From: Candidatus Nitrotoga sp. MKT
GTDB taxonomy: Bacteria; Pseudomonadota; Gammaproteobacteria; Burkholderiales; Gallionellaceae
Length of the DNA: 64,000 bases
Direction of reading: 5' to 3'
Assembly: GCA_003402345.1 (NCBI GenBank)
Contig: QFXH01000008.1
Location: 60,770-124,769 of the forward strand
Part shown: positions 46,154 to 55,456 of the stretch, piece by piece
How positions within the stretch are numbered: the stretch's first letter is position 1
Layout: each line of letters starts with the position of its first letter
Notes under the pieces: generated by a model
What the model was told of the DNA's origin: nothing
The model's database searches: none
Seen by the model: only the letters and a program-made list of their open reading frames with translations
Position numbers and translations under genes: made by a program

Positions 46154-46921
46154 TTACGGCGTTGGCGGTGGGAAAAGGGGGGATACAATCTGCCACTGCT
46201 TTAATTCACGGCGTCGTTTGGCATAATCGGGGCAGACATTTTCAACCACCTGCCAAAACGCCTTAGAGTGGTTCATCTCGATAAGGTGGGCGAGTTCATG
46301 TACTACGACGTAATCAATCAAGTGCAGCGGCATTTTGATGAGTTGCCAGTTGAGGCGCACATCGCCTCGTGTGGTGCAGCTACCCCATTGCGTGCGCGCG
46401 GAGGAAAGCTTCACCATGCGCGGCGCTACATTCATCAGGGGTGCAAAGTGCGCTACGCATTCATTGAACAGGTTTTTCGCTTCGCGTTGATACCACTGTG
46501 TGACAGCCTGCTCTATCGATGCTTGGTTAGCATCATCTGTAACATGCACGAATAATTGCGTATCTTTCAGCAGCGGTGGCGTAGCAAATAAGCTGACGAC
46601 TACATGCAGGGTAATCACCTCACCGATAAAAAACAGGGATTGCCCATCCCGCCATTGTGGCGGGACGGGCTTCTTCGCTTGCCAATGTTCAAGTTTTTTT
46701 ACCACCCAATGCGCTTTGTCCTGCAATACATCATGCAGCCATTGCTCTGAGGCACGCAGTGGCATGTTTACCGTCAGTCCGTGATTGTCGATGCGCAGGC
46801 CTATGCTACGGCGCCGGTTAGTACGTTTGAGGGTATAGGTAACCTGGGTGCCATCCAGGTTTACTGTGCGTTCTTCGACGGCCAGCGGGAGGGTAATAAA
46901 TCGGCGTAATTTTTCAAGCAT
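46154..46921 (-). CDS. YgjP-like zinc metallopeptidase (DUF45)
   Basis: 255 residues. The C-terminal half is a YgjP/M48-like metalloprotease domain with 'SARTQWGSCTTRGDVRLNWQ', the zinc motif 'VVVHELAHLIEMNHSKAFW' (HELAH plus a third ligand His in NHS) and 'CPDYAKRRRELK'. The N-terminal half has the usual basic beta-region ('RSIGLRIDNHGLTVNMP'). The start overlaps the plsC stop (TGATG). Substrate unknown. Confidence 0.88.
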   Translation of the reverse strand: MLEKLRRFITLPLAVEERTVNLDGTQVTYTLKRTNRRRSIGLRIDNHGLTVNMPLRASEQWLHDVLQDKAHWVVKKLEHWQAKKPVPPQWRDGQSLFFIGEVITLHVVVSLFATPPLLKDTQLFVHVTDDANQASIEQAVTQWYQREAKNLFNECVAHFAPLMNVAPRMVKLSSARTQWGSCTTRGDVRLNWQLIKMPLHLIDYVVVHELAHLIEMNHSKAFWQVVENVCPDYAKRRRELKQWQIVSPLFPPPTP

Positions 46922-47625
46922 CAGGGCAACCGCGTGACTTCGGTTTCGATCCACTCTTCCACGCGCCGATTGATTTCTTCGGCCTTGAGACCGGCGGGAT
47001 CAATAGGTAGGCCGATGCTCATGGTAATAACACCAGGATGTTTGAGGAAAGAATTGCGTCCCCATAGTTTGCCCGCATTGTGTGCCACAGGAACGATCGG
47101 TACACCGCTGGATACGCCTAGAAGCGCGCCGCCGATCTTGTATTTGCCGCGCTGACCAAAAGGAATGCGTGTTCCTTCAGGAAAAATAACCACACAAAAA
47201 CCTAGTGCCAGCCGCTCTTTACCCTGACGCAACAACTGTTTGATCGCCTCGCGGCCTTCGCTACGCTTAATGGCAACGGGACTGGTCATCGCCAGGCCCC
47301 AACCGAAAAAAGGAAGCCACAACAGTTCGCGTTTGATCACCCAAACTTGCGGCGGAAATACTTTTTGTAGCGCGATGGTTTCCCAGGCGGATTGATGCTT
47401 GCACAGCACAAGACACGGTTTATCTGGAATATTATCGGCGCCGCGCACTTCCATGCGGATGCCGCATACCGCACGTAATAGCCATAGCATCGTAAGTGCC
47501 CAGCCAGAGATGATGCGATAGCGTGTAATGGGATGAAACGGAAAGGTGAGTATTGCAATTAGCGTAAACAGCGGCGTAATGACGACTTGCAGCAGCAGAA
47601 AAATCAACGAGCGTATGAATACCAT
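46921..47625 (-). CDS. plsC: 1-acyl-sn-glycerol-3-phosphate acyltransferase
   Basis: 234 residues. An N-terminal hydrophobic anchor is followed by acyltransferase motifs: 'LCKHQSAWETIALQ' (H-x4-E instead of the usual H-x4-D), 'GREAIKQLLRQGK' and the glycerophosphate-binding 'IFPEGTRIPFGQRGKYKIG'. It adds the second acyl chain to lysophosphatidic acid at the inner membrane. The Asp-to-Glu change in motif I is notable, though tolerated in some homologs. Coupled to the next gene through TGATG. Confidence 0.9.
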   Translation of the reverse strand: MVFIRSLIFLLLQVVITPLFTLIAILTFPFHPITRYRIISGWALTMLWLLRAVCGIRMEVRGADNIPDKPCLVLCKHQSAWETIALQKVFPPQVWVIKRELLWLPFFGWGLAMTSPVAIKRSEGREAIKQLLRQGKERLALGFCVVIFPEGTRIPFGQRGKYKIGGALLGVSSGVPIVPVAHNAGKLWGRNSFLKHPGVITMSIGLPIDPAGLKAEEINRRVEEWIETEVTRLP

Positions 47626-47646
47626 ATCAGGGAAACTTTAAAATAT

Positions 47647-47670
47647 CGTCATTCTCGTGCAGGCGGGAAT
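47647..47670. repeat. Degenerate dRS3/REP-type palindrome
   Basis: 'cgtcattctcgtgcaggcgggaat' is one base-change or two away from the widespread 'cgtcattcccgcgcaggcgggaat' repeat. It sits in the 73-bp gap between plsC and gmhB. Confidence 0.5.
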
Positions 47671-47698
47671 GGAAAATTCAGATTTTGTATAGAGGCCA

Positions 47699-48229
47699 TT
47701 AAATGAGGGTGGAAACGACTGCTGCCAGATCACGATAAACCAGCGTGCCTTCCGGCAAGTTGCCCTTGGCTTGGGTCTTCGTTCCCTTGCCGGTAAGCAC
47801 TAATATTGGCTGCGCGCCCATCTTGGCGGCGGCTTCCAGATCGCGTAACGCATCGCCTACCATAGGCACGCCCTTCAAGCTCACGTTATAGCGCATGGCA
47901 ATTGTTTCCAGCATGCCGGTTTTAGGTTTGCGGCAAGAGCAGTTGGCTTCCGCCGCATGGGGACAATAAAATATTGCATCAATACGCCCGGCTGCCTGCG
48001 CCACCGTCTTGTGCATCTTGTCGTGAATGGCATTCAGGGTAAGCATATCGAACAGGCCGCGTCCTATACCGGATTGATTGGTCGCCACCACCACGCGATA
48101 GTCCGCCTGCACCAAGCGGGCAATTGCTTCAAGACTGCCGGGTAGGGGCTTCCATTCATTCGGGTGCTTGATGAATCGAGTGGAGCCATAATTAATGACA
48201 CCGTCGCGGTCAAGAATGATGAGTTTCAT
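47699..48229 (-). CDS. gmhB: D-glycero-beta-D-manno-heptose-1,7-bisphosphate 7-phosphatase
   Basis: 176 residues, HAD superfamily. Motif I 'LIILDRDGVINYGS' has both catalytic Asp, motif II lies in 'VVVATNQSGIGRGLF' and motif IV in 'PMVGDALRDLEAAAKMGA'. Four zinc-binding cysteines/histidine are seen in 'CPHAAEANCSCRKPKTGM', specific for GmhB. It removes the 7-phosphate in ADP-heptose synthesis for LPS core. It lies 14 bp downstream of glyS. Confidence 0.93.
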   Translation of the reverse strand: MKLIILDRDGVINYGSTRFIKHPNEWKPLPGSLEAIARLVQADYRVVVATNQSGIGRGLFDMLTLNAIHDKMHKTVAQAAGRIDAIFYCPHAAEANCSCRKPKTGMLETIAMRYNVSLKGVPMVGDALRDLEAAAKMGAQPILVLTGKGTKTQAKGNLPEGTLVYRDLAAVVSTLI

Positions 48230-48242
48230 TGTTGCCCCACTT

Positions 48243-50315
48243 TTAGCCTGCCAGTTTGGAGATGTCAGCGACCTGATTCATCAGGTCACCCAGTCGCTTC
48301 AGCAAGGCCAGACGATTTCCCCGCACAGCATGATCTTCTGCCATCACCATCACCTTGTCGAAAAATTCATCTACTGCTGTGCGTGCCGAGGCCAGCAAAG
48401 TGAGCATAGCGGTGTAATCCTGTTTCTGCATTCCGGCTTCCACCTGCGGTTCGAGGCGTTGCACAACTTCATACAGGCTGCGCTCAGCATCTTCTTGCAA
48501 CAGCCCAACCTGAATTTCGGCGTTTACCGTGTCGGTTTTCTTCAGAATATTCTGGATACGTTTGTTGGCAGCCGCCAATGTCGCCGCTTCCGGCAGTTTG
48601 CGGAAGGCACACACCGCTTCCAGACGCGGTATCACGAGATCGATACGCGTCGGGTTTTGACACACAACCGCTTCAATTTCATCGGGAGAAAATTCGCGCT
48701 CGCGCAAATAACCGCGCAACCGCTCGAGCATGAAGCCATGCACATCGGCCACGACACTGCCGCTTAATTTTTCAGCAGTGAAACTTTCTTTGCTCAACTG
48801 CAATAGCATATCGAGCGGCAACGCCAGTGGGGTCTCGATTAGGATGCGCAACACGCCTAGCGCGTGGCGGCGTAATCCAAATGGGTCTTTGTCGCCAGTG
48901 GGGACCAGGCCGATCCCGTAAATGCCAACCAGTGTATCCAGCTTGTCAGCCAGAGCCACCGCACAAGCCACCGCGCCCTGCGGCAGAGAGTCACCGGCAA
49001 AGCGCGGGTGATAGTGCGCCGCAATCGCATCTGCCACTACCTGATTCTCGCCGTCATGCAGCGCATAGTAGCGTCCCATAATGCCTTGCAGTTCCGGAAA
49101 CTCGCCGACCATGTCGGTGGTCAAATCGGCCTTGGCTAGGCGTGCCGCCAGTTCAGCCACCGATTTTTCAGCATTGAGCTGGTGTGCGATGGCACCGGCC
49201 AGAGTAGTTATGCGCTCGACGCGCTGCAATTGCGTGCCTAACTTGTTGTGATAGACCACGTTGCCTAGCTTGGCGACGCGCGATTCCAGCGTCTGTTTGC
49301 GATCCTGATTGAAGAAGAAGCGCGCATCGGCCAGGCGCGGACGCACCACGCGTTGATTGCCATCGATAATGTGCTTGGGATTGTCTACCTGCATATTGGA
49401 AACAATCAGGAATTTATTGAGCAGCTTGCCGTTGTTATCCAGCAACGGAAAATACTTCTGGTTCTGCTGCATGGTGAGTATCAGGCATTCTTGCGGCACT
49501 TCAAGGTATTCTTTTTCAAATTCGCCAACATAAATTGCTGGCCATTCCACCAGCGCCGTAACTTCATCCAGCAGGCCATCGGATGGATTAATGCGCGCAT
49601 TGAGTTCGAGTGCCTTGGCTTTGAGATATTCATCAATTCGGGTGCGGCGCTTTTCATAAGAGGCGATAACCTTGCCGTGCGTCAACAATGTTTCTTCATA
49701 GCTATCTGCGGATACGATTGGGATTTCACCGGTGTGCAGGAAGCGATGCCCATTTGTTAACCGTCCACTCTGTAGTCCCAATACTTCGCCGGGTACTATG
49801 CGATCCCCATGCAGCATAACTAAACCATGCACGGGACGCACAAACTGATGGTCGGAGTCGCCCCAGCGCATCAGTTTGGGGACGGGTAGTTTTTTCAAAG
49901 CTTGAGTTGTGATGTCGGCCAAATAGACATCTAGGGGCTGCCCTTTTTTTTCTATGCGTGCGACGAAGTACTCTGTCTTGTCGTCATTCTTACGTTGCAG
50001 TTGTTCAAACGTTACGCCTGCACCGCGCATGAAACCTTCCAGTGCTTTGCTGGGTTTGCCTTCGGCATCCACCCCGGCAGCTACTGCGGGGCCTTTGCGT
50101 TCTATCACACGATCAGTTTGCTGCGATGCTACATTGGTAATTGTCAGGGCCAGCCGACGCGGAGTAGCGAAAGGCGTGCAAATGCTATCCTCGCCCGCCA
50201 GCTCCTGCCCGCGCAGCTCAGTAAATACTTCGTTGGCGAAAACAGTGGAAAGACGTTCCAGCGCCTTGGGCGGTAGCTCTTCGGTAAGCAGCTCAATCAA
50301 TAAAGTCTGTTTCAT
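48243..50315 (-). CDS. glyS: Glycyl-tRNA synthetase beta subunit
   Basis: 690 residues, the family length. N-terminal 'LLIELLTEELPPKALERL', 'FATPRRLALTITNV', 'RKGPAV', 'GFMRGAGV', 'ECLILTMQQNQKYFPL' and 'SGDKDPFGLRR'-like 'TGDKDPFGLRRHALGVLRI' mark it. Together with the alpha subunit it forms the alpha2beta2 enzyme that charges tRNA-Gly. ATG 50315 overlaps the glyQ stop (TAATG). Confidence 0.96.
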   Translation of the reverse strand: MKQTLLIELLTEELPPKALERLSTVFANEVFTELRGQELAGEDSICTPFATPRRLALTITNVASQQTDRVIERKGPAVAAGVDAEGKPSKALEGFMRGAGVTFEQLQRKNDDKTEYFVARIEKKGQPLDVYLADITTQALKKLPVPKLMRWGDSDHQFVRPVHGLVMLHGDRIVPGEVLGLQSGRLTNGHRFLHTGEIPIVSADSYEETLLTHGKVIASYEKRRTRIDEYLKAKALELNARINPSDGLLDEVTALVEWPAIYVGEFEKEYLEVPQECLILTMQQNQKYFPLLDNNGKLLNKFLIVSNMQVDNPKHIIDGNQRVVRPRLADARFFFNQDRKQTLESRVAKLGNVVYHNKLGTQLQRVERITTLAGAIAHQLNAEKSVAELAARLAKADLTTDMVGEFPELQGIMGRYYALHDGENQVVADAIAAHYHPRFAGDSLPQGAVACAVALADKLDTLVGIYGIGLVPTGDKDPFGLRRHALGVLRILIETPLALPLDMLLQLSKESFTAEKLSGSVVADVHGFMLERLRGYLREREFSPDEIEAVVCQNPTRIDLVIPRLEAVCAFRKLPEAATLAAANKRIQNILKKTDTVNAEIQVGLLQEDAERSLYEVVQRLEPQVEAGMQKQDYTAMLTLLASARTAVDEFFDKVMVMAEDHAVRGNRLALLKRLGDLMNQVADISKLAG

Positions 50316-51211
50316 TATTTTGCCTCCCCGGTCTTGCACATCGGGAAGCCAAGCGCCTCGCGCGAGTCGTAATAAGCCTGCGCCACCAGCCGGGACAACG
50401 TTCGTACGCGGCCTATGTAAGCGGCGCGTTCGGTCACCGAAATAGCGCCGCGCGCATCCAGCATATTGAAACTATGCGAGCACTTCATCACCATCTCGAA
50501 TCCGGGTAATACCAACTCGGCGGCGATCAAGCGCTTGGCTTCGGTTTCATATTCATTGAAGTGGCGGAACAACATTTCGACGTTGGAATGCTCGAAGTTG
50601 TATTTGGATTGTTCGACCTCGTTCTGGTGGTATACATCACCGTACGTCACGACGTTGTCGTCGTTCTTAGCCCAAACCAGGTCATATACGTTTTCCACGT
50701 CCTGCAAATACATCGCCAGACGCTCCAGTCCATAAGTAATTTCGCCCAGTACCGGGCGGCAGGTCAGCGAGCCAACCTCCTGAAAATAGGTGAATTGCGT
50801 CACCTCCATGCCATCCAGCCAAACTTCCCAGCCCAAGCCCCATGCGCCCAGCGTGGGCGATTCCCAATCGTCTTCCACAAAGCGGATATCGTGCTCACCA
50901 GTATTAATGCCCAGCGCGCGCAGACTGTCGAGATAGAGTTCCTGGATATTGGCGGGCGAAGGCTTGAGTACGACTTGATACTGGTAATAATGCTGTAACC
51001 GGTTCGGATTTTCGCCGTAGCGCCCGTCTTTGGGGCGACGTGAAGGCTGCACATAAGCGGCGCGCCAAGGCTCCGGGCCGATCGCACGCAAAAAGGTGGC
51101 GGTGTGAAAAGTGCCTGCGCCCATTTCGATATCGTAGGGCTGCAATAAAGCGCAACCCTGTTTGTCCCAGAATTGCTGTAGCGTCAGGATAATTTGCTGA
51201 AATGTGAGCAT
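50315..51211 (-). CDS. glyQ: Glycyl-tRNA synthetase alpha subunit
   Basis: 298 residues. Highly conserved: '[20 protein letters not shown]', '[20 protein letters not shown]', '[20 protein letters not shown]' and 'QVGGL'-type '[20 protein letters not shown]'. Catalytic subunit of the bacterial tetrameric GlyRS. No T-box leader is visible upstream. Operon glyQ-glyS-gmhB. Confidence 0.97.
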   Translation of the reverse strand: MLTFQQIILTLQQFWDKQGCALLQPYDIEMGAGTFHTATFLRAIGPEPWRAAYVQPSRRPKDGRYGENPNRLQHYYQYQVVLKPSPANIQELYLDSLRALGINTGEHDIRFVEDDWESPTLGAWGLGWEVWLDGMEVTQFTYFQEVGSLTCRPVLGEITYGLERLAMYLQDVENVYDLVWAKNDDNVVTYGDVYHQNEVEQSKYNFEHSNVEMLFRHFNEYETEAKRLIAAELVLPGFEMVMKCSHSFNMLDARGAISVTERAAYIGRVRTLSRLVAQAYYDSREALGFPMCKTGEAK

Positions 51212-51466
51212 GTGACAAAACCGGCGTGATTTGTGAAAGGCGCTATTTTATTCCAATTTCAATTCGATAGTGGAACAAGGCGGGGACGAGCGGACAATGC
51301 AGAAAACATTGTCTATATTTGATGAAGATAAAAAGCGGTTAGCCAAGTGATGCCGTGCCGAAACCGAGCCATTTAGAAATGGATTGGCGTTAATCCATTA
51401 GATTCCCACCTATCCGAACGTAAGCCTGAGTTCATCTATTGAAAGGTGGGAATAACAGCATTTTTA

Positions 51467-52339
51467 TTACGATTTTATAGCCCGTAAAACGGTAGCCCCG
51501 ATGTCAGCTGGATTACGTACAACAAACATGCCCAGCGCTTCCATCATGTCAATTTTAGCGGTTGCGGTATCAGACTCGCTGCTGATAATCGCGCCCGCGT
51601 GGCCCATGCGGCGTCCAGGGGGAGCCGATAAACCAGCGACGTAGCCAATTAGCGGTTTGCGCATGTTTTTCTTTGCCCAGCGGGCCGCTTCTACTTCCTG
51701 CGGACCGCCGATTTCACCAATCATCAGTACAGCATCGGTATCTGGATCATCTTCAAATGCTTTTAAGACAGTCGCGAAGTCAGTTCCATTGACGGGGTCG
51801 CCGCCGATACCGATAGATGATGATTGGCCAAGGCCGAGATCACTCATCTGGGCGACAGCCTCATAGTTTAATGTGCCGGAGCGTGAAACAATTCCGATTC
51901 TGCCCGGGCTGTAGATATGGGAAGGCATGATGCCAACCTTGCCCACGCCTGGTGTAATAATGCCGGGTGTATTCGGGCCGATGATAATTGAGTTGGTGCC
52001 CAGCCGGTAGCGCTCCACACGCACCATATCCTGGACAGGTATGCCGTCCGCGATGACAACGATCGTTTTGATCCCCGCATCAATCGCTTCCATGATTGCA
52101 TCGGCGGCGAAGGGGGGAGGGGCGAAAATACCGGAAACGTCTGCGCCTGTCGCCTGTACAGCTTCTTCAACGGTATCAAATACAGGTAAGCCCAGGTGTT
52201 GCGTTCCGCCCTTACCAGGCGTCACGCCACCGACCACCTTGGTGCCAATTTTCATCGCTTCTTCAGCGTGAAAGGTGGCGTGTTGCCCAGTAAAGCCCTG
52301 AAAGATTACGCGCGAATCTTTATTTAATAACACACTCAT
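51467..52339 (-). CDS. mtkB: Malate-CoA ligase/succinyl-CoA synthetase-type alpha subunit
   Basis: 290 residues. CoA-binding Rossmann region '[19 protein letters not shown]' and '[20 protein letters not shown]'; the phosphorylated His lies in '[17 protein letters not shown]'. It differs from ordinary SucD in '[14 protein letters not shown]'-like '[18 protein letters not shown]' and in details that match malate thiokinase MtkB. The neighbouring malyl-CoA lyase gene strengthens this over succinyl-CoA synthetase. With MtkA it makes malyl-CoA from malate, CoA and ATP, or runs in reverse. Four-base overlap with the beta-subunit gene. Confidence 0.75.
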   Translation of the reverse strand: MSVLLNKDSRVIFQGFTGQHATFHAEEAMKIGTKVVGGVTPGKGGTQHLGLPVFDTVEEAVQATGADVSGIFAPPPFAADAIMEAIDAGIKTIVVIADGIPVQDMVRVERYRLGTNSIIIGPNTPGIITPGVGKVGIMPSHIYSPGRIGIVSRSGTLNYEAVAQMSDLGLGQSSSIGIGGDPVNGTDFATVLKAFEDDPDTDAVLMIGEIGGPQEVEAARWAKKNMRKPLIGYVAGLSAPPGRRMGHAGAIISSESDTATAKIDMMEALGMFVVRNPADIGATVLRAIKS

Positions 52340-53538
52340 GAGTGTTCCTTTTTTAGCGGTACCACTTTTTGTACAATATTGTTAACCTCAGTTACCGCTT
52401 TTGCGGCAGCATCATTCAAATTACTGGCAATAATAAATGGGAATTTGGAGGTACTGAGGATAGTCCGTCCTTCTTCAACATTCGTACCCGCCAGCCGTAC
52501 GATGATGGGCATTTGTATATTCTGGTCACGCATGGCTTGAATGATTCCGGTAGCGATCCAGTCACAACGGTTGATCCCAGCAAAAATATTGATAAGGATA
52601 ATTTTAACGGCAGGATCTTGCAGCACAATGCGGAAAGCATTAGCAACTTTTTCTGGTGTAGCTCCGCCTCCTACATCCAGGAAATTAGCCGGCCTTCCGC
52701 CATGTAGGGTAATGGCATCCATGGTTGCCATTGCCAGGCCAGCACCATTGACGATGCAACCCACATCACCGTCCAGTGCAATGTAATTCAAGCCATGTCC
52801 AGTCGCCTCAACCTCTTTTGGATCCTCTTCGTCAAAATCCCGGAGTTCGGAAATTGTTGGTCTGCGGTACAGTGCATTGTCATCAAAAGTCATTTTTGCA
52901 TCTAGTGCCAACAGTTGGCCATTGTCCACAATAGCCAGCGGATTAATTTCAGCCATGATGGCGTCATTGTCTCGCATACAGCGATAAAGACCCTTCATGA
53001 CCTTTACTGCTTGCGGCAATAATGCACCTTTTAGACCGACTTTATAGGCAACCTTGCGGCATTGAAAGTCGAGCAAACCCACTGCTGGATCAATGATTTC
53101 CCGGATGATTCGTTCCGGTGTTTGCTTCGCAACCACCTCTATTTCCACCCCACCTTCAGCGGAAGCAACCAAAGTGATTCGCCGCGTAGCACGATCAATA
53201 ATCAGTCCAACGTAATACTCGCGCACAATGTTGCTTGCTTGTTCAACCAGGACACGACGGACAAGCCTGCCTTCAGCTCCAGTTTGATGCGTCACCAGAT
53301 TGGTGCCAATTATTTCATCGGCGATGACCCGTACTTCATCAATACTGTTGCCTACCCGAACACCGCCTGCTTTGCCACGGCCCCCGGAATGTATCTGCGC
53401 CTTGACAACCCAACGCGACCCGCCAATTTCTTCCGCAACAGTGGCCGCTTGGGCGTCAGTGTGAACGACGCGCCCCGGTGGTACGGGAACGCCATAGTGT
53501 TTGAGCAAATCTTTAGTTTGATATTCATGAATATTCAT
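52336..53538 (-). CDS. mtkA: Malate-CoA ligase/succinyl-CoA synthetase-type beta subunit
   Basis: 400 residues; SucC is usually about 388. ATP-grasp domain from 'MNIHEYQTKDLLKHYGVPVP' and 'KAQIHSGGRGKAGGVRV', nucleotide residues in 'IMAEINPLAIVDNGQLLALD' and the ligase end 'IILINIFAGINRCDWIATGI'. The family covers succinyl-CoA and malyl-CoA synthesis; assignment to malate relies on operon order mcl-mtkA-mtkB. Its start lies 11 bases after the lyase stop. Confidence 0.75.
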   Translation of the reverse strand: MNIHEYQTKDLLKHYGVPVPPGRVVHTDAQAATVAEEIGGSRWVVKAQIHSGGRGKAGGVRVGNSIDEVRVIADEIIGTNLVTHQTGAEGRLVRRVLVEQASNIVREYYVGLIIDRATRRITLVASAEGGVEIEVVAKQTPERIIREIIDPAVGLLDFQCRKVAYKVGLKGALLPQAVKVMKGLYRCMRDNDAIMAEINPLAIVDNGQLLALDAKMTFDDNALYRRPTISELRDFDEEDPKEVEATGHGLNYIALDGDVGCIVNGAGLAMATMDAITLHGGRPANFLDVGGGATPEKVANAFRIVLQDPAVKIILINIFAGINRCDWIATGIIQAMRDQNIQMPIIVRLAGTNVEEGRTILSTSKFPFIIASNLNDAAAKAVTEVNNIVQKVVPLKKEHS

Positions 53539-53548
53539 AGCGTATTAC

Positions 53549-54523
53549 TCACTTAAGTCCAGGCTTGGCCGCCTGTATCTGATCTGCTTTGGCAACCAAA
53601 ACCTGCGCCTGCCTGATGGATGCCGCATCGATAAGGCGGCCATTCAGCGAAACCGCCCCTTTGCCTTCGCGCGCGGCTTGTTCCATGTTTTCCAGAATAC
53701 TTCTGGCACGGCTAACTTCTGCCTCGTTGGGTGTGAAGACTTCGTTGGCTAATGCAATTTGTGACGGATGGATGGCCCATTTCCCTTCAACTCCCAGTGC
53801 GGCCACTCCTTTCGCAACCGCCAAAAATCCTTCTGGATCATTAAAGTCACCAAATGGACCGTCAATCGGCCTCAATCCATAAGCGCGACAAGCAACTACT
53901 AATCTTGATATCGCGTAGTGCCATTGATCGCCCCAATGGCGCATCCGCTTCCCGGCTTCATCGGGATCGGTAAGTATGGCGTAATTAGGGTTTGCGCCGC
54001 CCATATTGGTCGTGCGTGCCTGTGTTGAAGCTGCGTAATCGGCCACACCAAATACCATCGCCTCCATACGGCTTGGACATGCTTGAGCGATTTGTTCAAT
54101 ATTCGCCATGCCTAGAGCTGTCTCAATAAGCACATGGATATTCACCGGTTTAAATTTCTTTGCCGCTTCGATTTGTTCCATCAGCGTTGCGACAAAATAG
54201 ACATCGTCCGGCCTATTAACTTTGGGGATCAGAATGGTATCGAGCTTATCTCCGGCGGCTTCCATTACATCTACGATATCGCGGTAACACCAATGCGTAT
54301 CGAGACCGTTGATTCGCACCGAAACAGAACATGCAGACCAATCCATGTCATTTAACGCCGCTATGACATTTTTGCGCGCCTGCTCTTTATCATCAGGCGC
54401 AACCGCGTCTTCCAAATCCAGAAAGACTACATCAGCACCTGCTGTCGGCGCTTTTTCAAGCATACGTAGGTTACTGCCCGGAACGGCCAATTCGCTACGA
54501 TGAAGTCGAGTTTTAACTGCCAC
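53549..54523 (-). CDS. mcl: Malyl-CoA lyase (CitE-like CoA-ester lyase)
   Basis: 324 residues. HpcH/HpaI aldolase fold: 'RSELAVPGSNLRMLEKA', 'GADVVFLDLEDAVAPDDKEQ' (Mg-binding Asp/Glu), 'SVRINGLDTHWCYRD', 'IHVLIETALGMANIEQIAQA' and 'GPFGDFNDPEGFL'. The length and 'TTNMGGANPNYAIL' fit malyl-CoA lyase of serine-cycle and glyoxylate-assimilation pathways rather than citrate lyase beta. It interconverts malyl-CoA with acetyl-CoA and glyoxylate. First gene of the operon; the 340 bp upstream hold its promoter. Confidence 0.85.
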   Translation of the reverse strand: MAVKTRLHRSELAVPGSNLRMLEKAPTAGADVVFLDLEDAVAPDDKEQARKNVIAALNDMDWSACSVSVRINGLDTHWCYRDIVDVMEAAGDKLDTILIPKVNRPDDVYFVATLMEQIEAAKKFKPVNIHVLIETALGMANIEQIAQACPSRMEAMVFGVADYAASTQARTTNMGGANPNYAILTDPDEAGKRMRHWGDQWHYAISRLVVACRAYGLRPIDGPFGDFNDPEGFLAVAKGVAALGVEGKWAIHPSQIALANEVFTPNEAEVSRARSILENMEQAAREGKGAVSLNGRLIDAASIRQAQVLVAKADQIQAAKPGLK

Positions 54524-54866
54524 TATATTTCCCCTTGATTTGTATGTTTATTTATTGAACTGACGCAACACCATGTAATCGGTATGGTTTTTTGGATGCA
54601 AACTATATCACGATGTTAGCTTATCTTCATATTTTGACCATTCATGTACGTCAAGGTAGCCCCTGTTATATCAATACAATTTGTTTGGCGAGAGGATTGA
54701 ACATTAAGATATATTTTCTATAAGGCTCACCTGTAATCAGGGGCTTGTCCAACAAACGCTTTAGATCGTGGCTACACTTCGCTCGCACGATCTAATCTTA
54801 TTTGTTTGAGGTAGGCTGGGAAAAATGGACACCAACGTTTTGTTAAACATGAAATGGAGGTGTGAG
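54524..54866. other. Intergenic region upstream of mcl
   Basis: About 340 bp. It contains the mcl promoter region (not resolved) and a hairpin at about 54761-54797, where TAGATCGTG pairs exactly with CACGATCTA around a 15-base loop. The stretch 'aggctgggaaaaatggacacc' at about 54812 resembles an IS3-type terminal inverted repeat and probably marks the left end of the IS remnant. Confidence 0.45.
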
Positions 54867-55181
54867 ATGAAATAGAGAGACCCAAGCGCGATTTACAGCA
54901 AAGAATTTCGTGAACAGGCGGTTAAGCAAGTCACAGAAGAAGGGTTAAGCCCGAAGGAAGCGGCGCGGCGTTTATCGATGCCTGCTTCCACATTGGAGTG
55001 CTGGTTAAAGGCCGTGCAGATAGGGAAATTGGGTGATGTCGACAAGACACAACGTTTGTTGACCGAGATTGAACAGGAACTAGCCAAAATCAAACGGAAG
55101 CTGGCGGAAGTCAAAATGGAGCGCGACCTGTTAAAAAAGCGGCGGCGTACTTTCCTCAGTATCAACGGTAGGCCGAGATGA
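54867..55181 (+). pseudogene. IS3-family OrfA remnant
   Basis: ATG AAA TAG: the third codon is a stop, after which the frame reads on as a typical IS3 OrfA: 'YSKEFREQAVKQVTEEGLSP', 'KEAARRLSMPASTLECWLKA', then a leucine-zipper region 'RLLTEIEQELAKIKRKLAEV' and 'KMERDLLKK'. An AAAAAAG heptamer at 55133-55139 is the usual -1 frameshift site; the shifted frame gives 'KAAAYFP' as expected. OrfB is missing. A Shine-Dalgarno GGAGGTG still precedes the broken start. Confidence 0.8.
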
Positions 55182-55257
55182 GGAGTCGATCCGGCAGTAC
55201 ATTCAGCACCAAGAGGAAGAGGGCAAGCGCCTAGAGCAGACGCACCTATGGCGCTGA
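55156..55257 (+). pseudogene. IS200/IS605-type TnpA C-terminal relic
   Basis: Directly after the IS3 fragment, another frame reads 'SVSTVGRDEESIRQYIQHQE' and 'EEGKRLEQTHLW' to a stop. This is the C-terminal end of IS200-like transposases ('YFVSTVG-DEE-IRxYI'). It makes the region a join of two different elements. Confidence 0.5.
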
Positions 55258-55338
55258 CGGCTACCGAAAGGTGGCCACAAGAGCAGGAGCCGCGTAAGCG
55301 ACCACGTTAAGCGGCTTTGAGTGGCTCACAAATTAAAA

Positions 55339-55357
55339 CCCCCGGCTTTGCCGGGGG
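55339..55357 (-). terminator. Rho-independent terminator downstream of PEP-CTERM gene
   Basis: CCCCCGGC (55339-55346) pairs with GCCGGGGG (55350-55357). On the minus strand it is followed by TTTTAATTT, so it terminates transcription from the 55457-56065 gene. Its stem is the same as the one at 10175-10193. Confidence 0.75.
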
Positions 55358-55456
55358 ATATTTACTTGCATCGGACGTGCTGATTGCAGTGTGAATTGCA
55401 TCTGTTTCGTTGCCCTCTACAATCTCTTTGGCTGCGATATTTACGTCACTTTAAAA

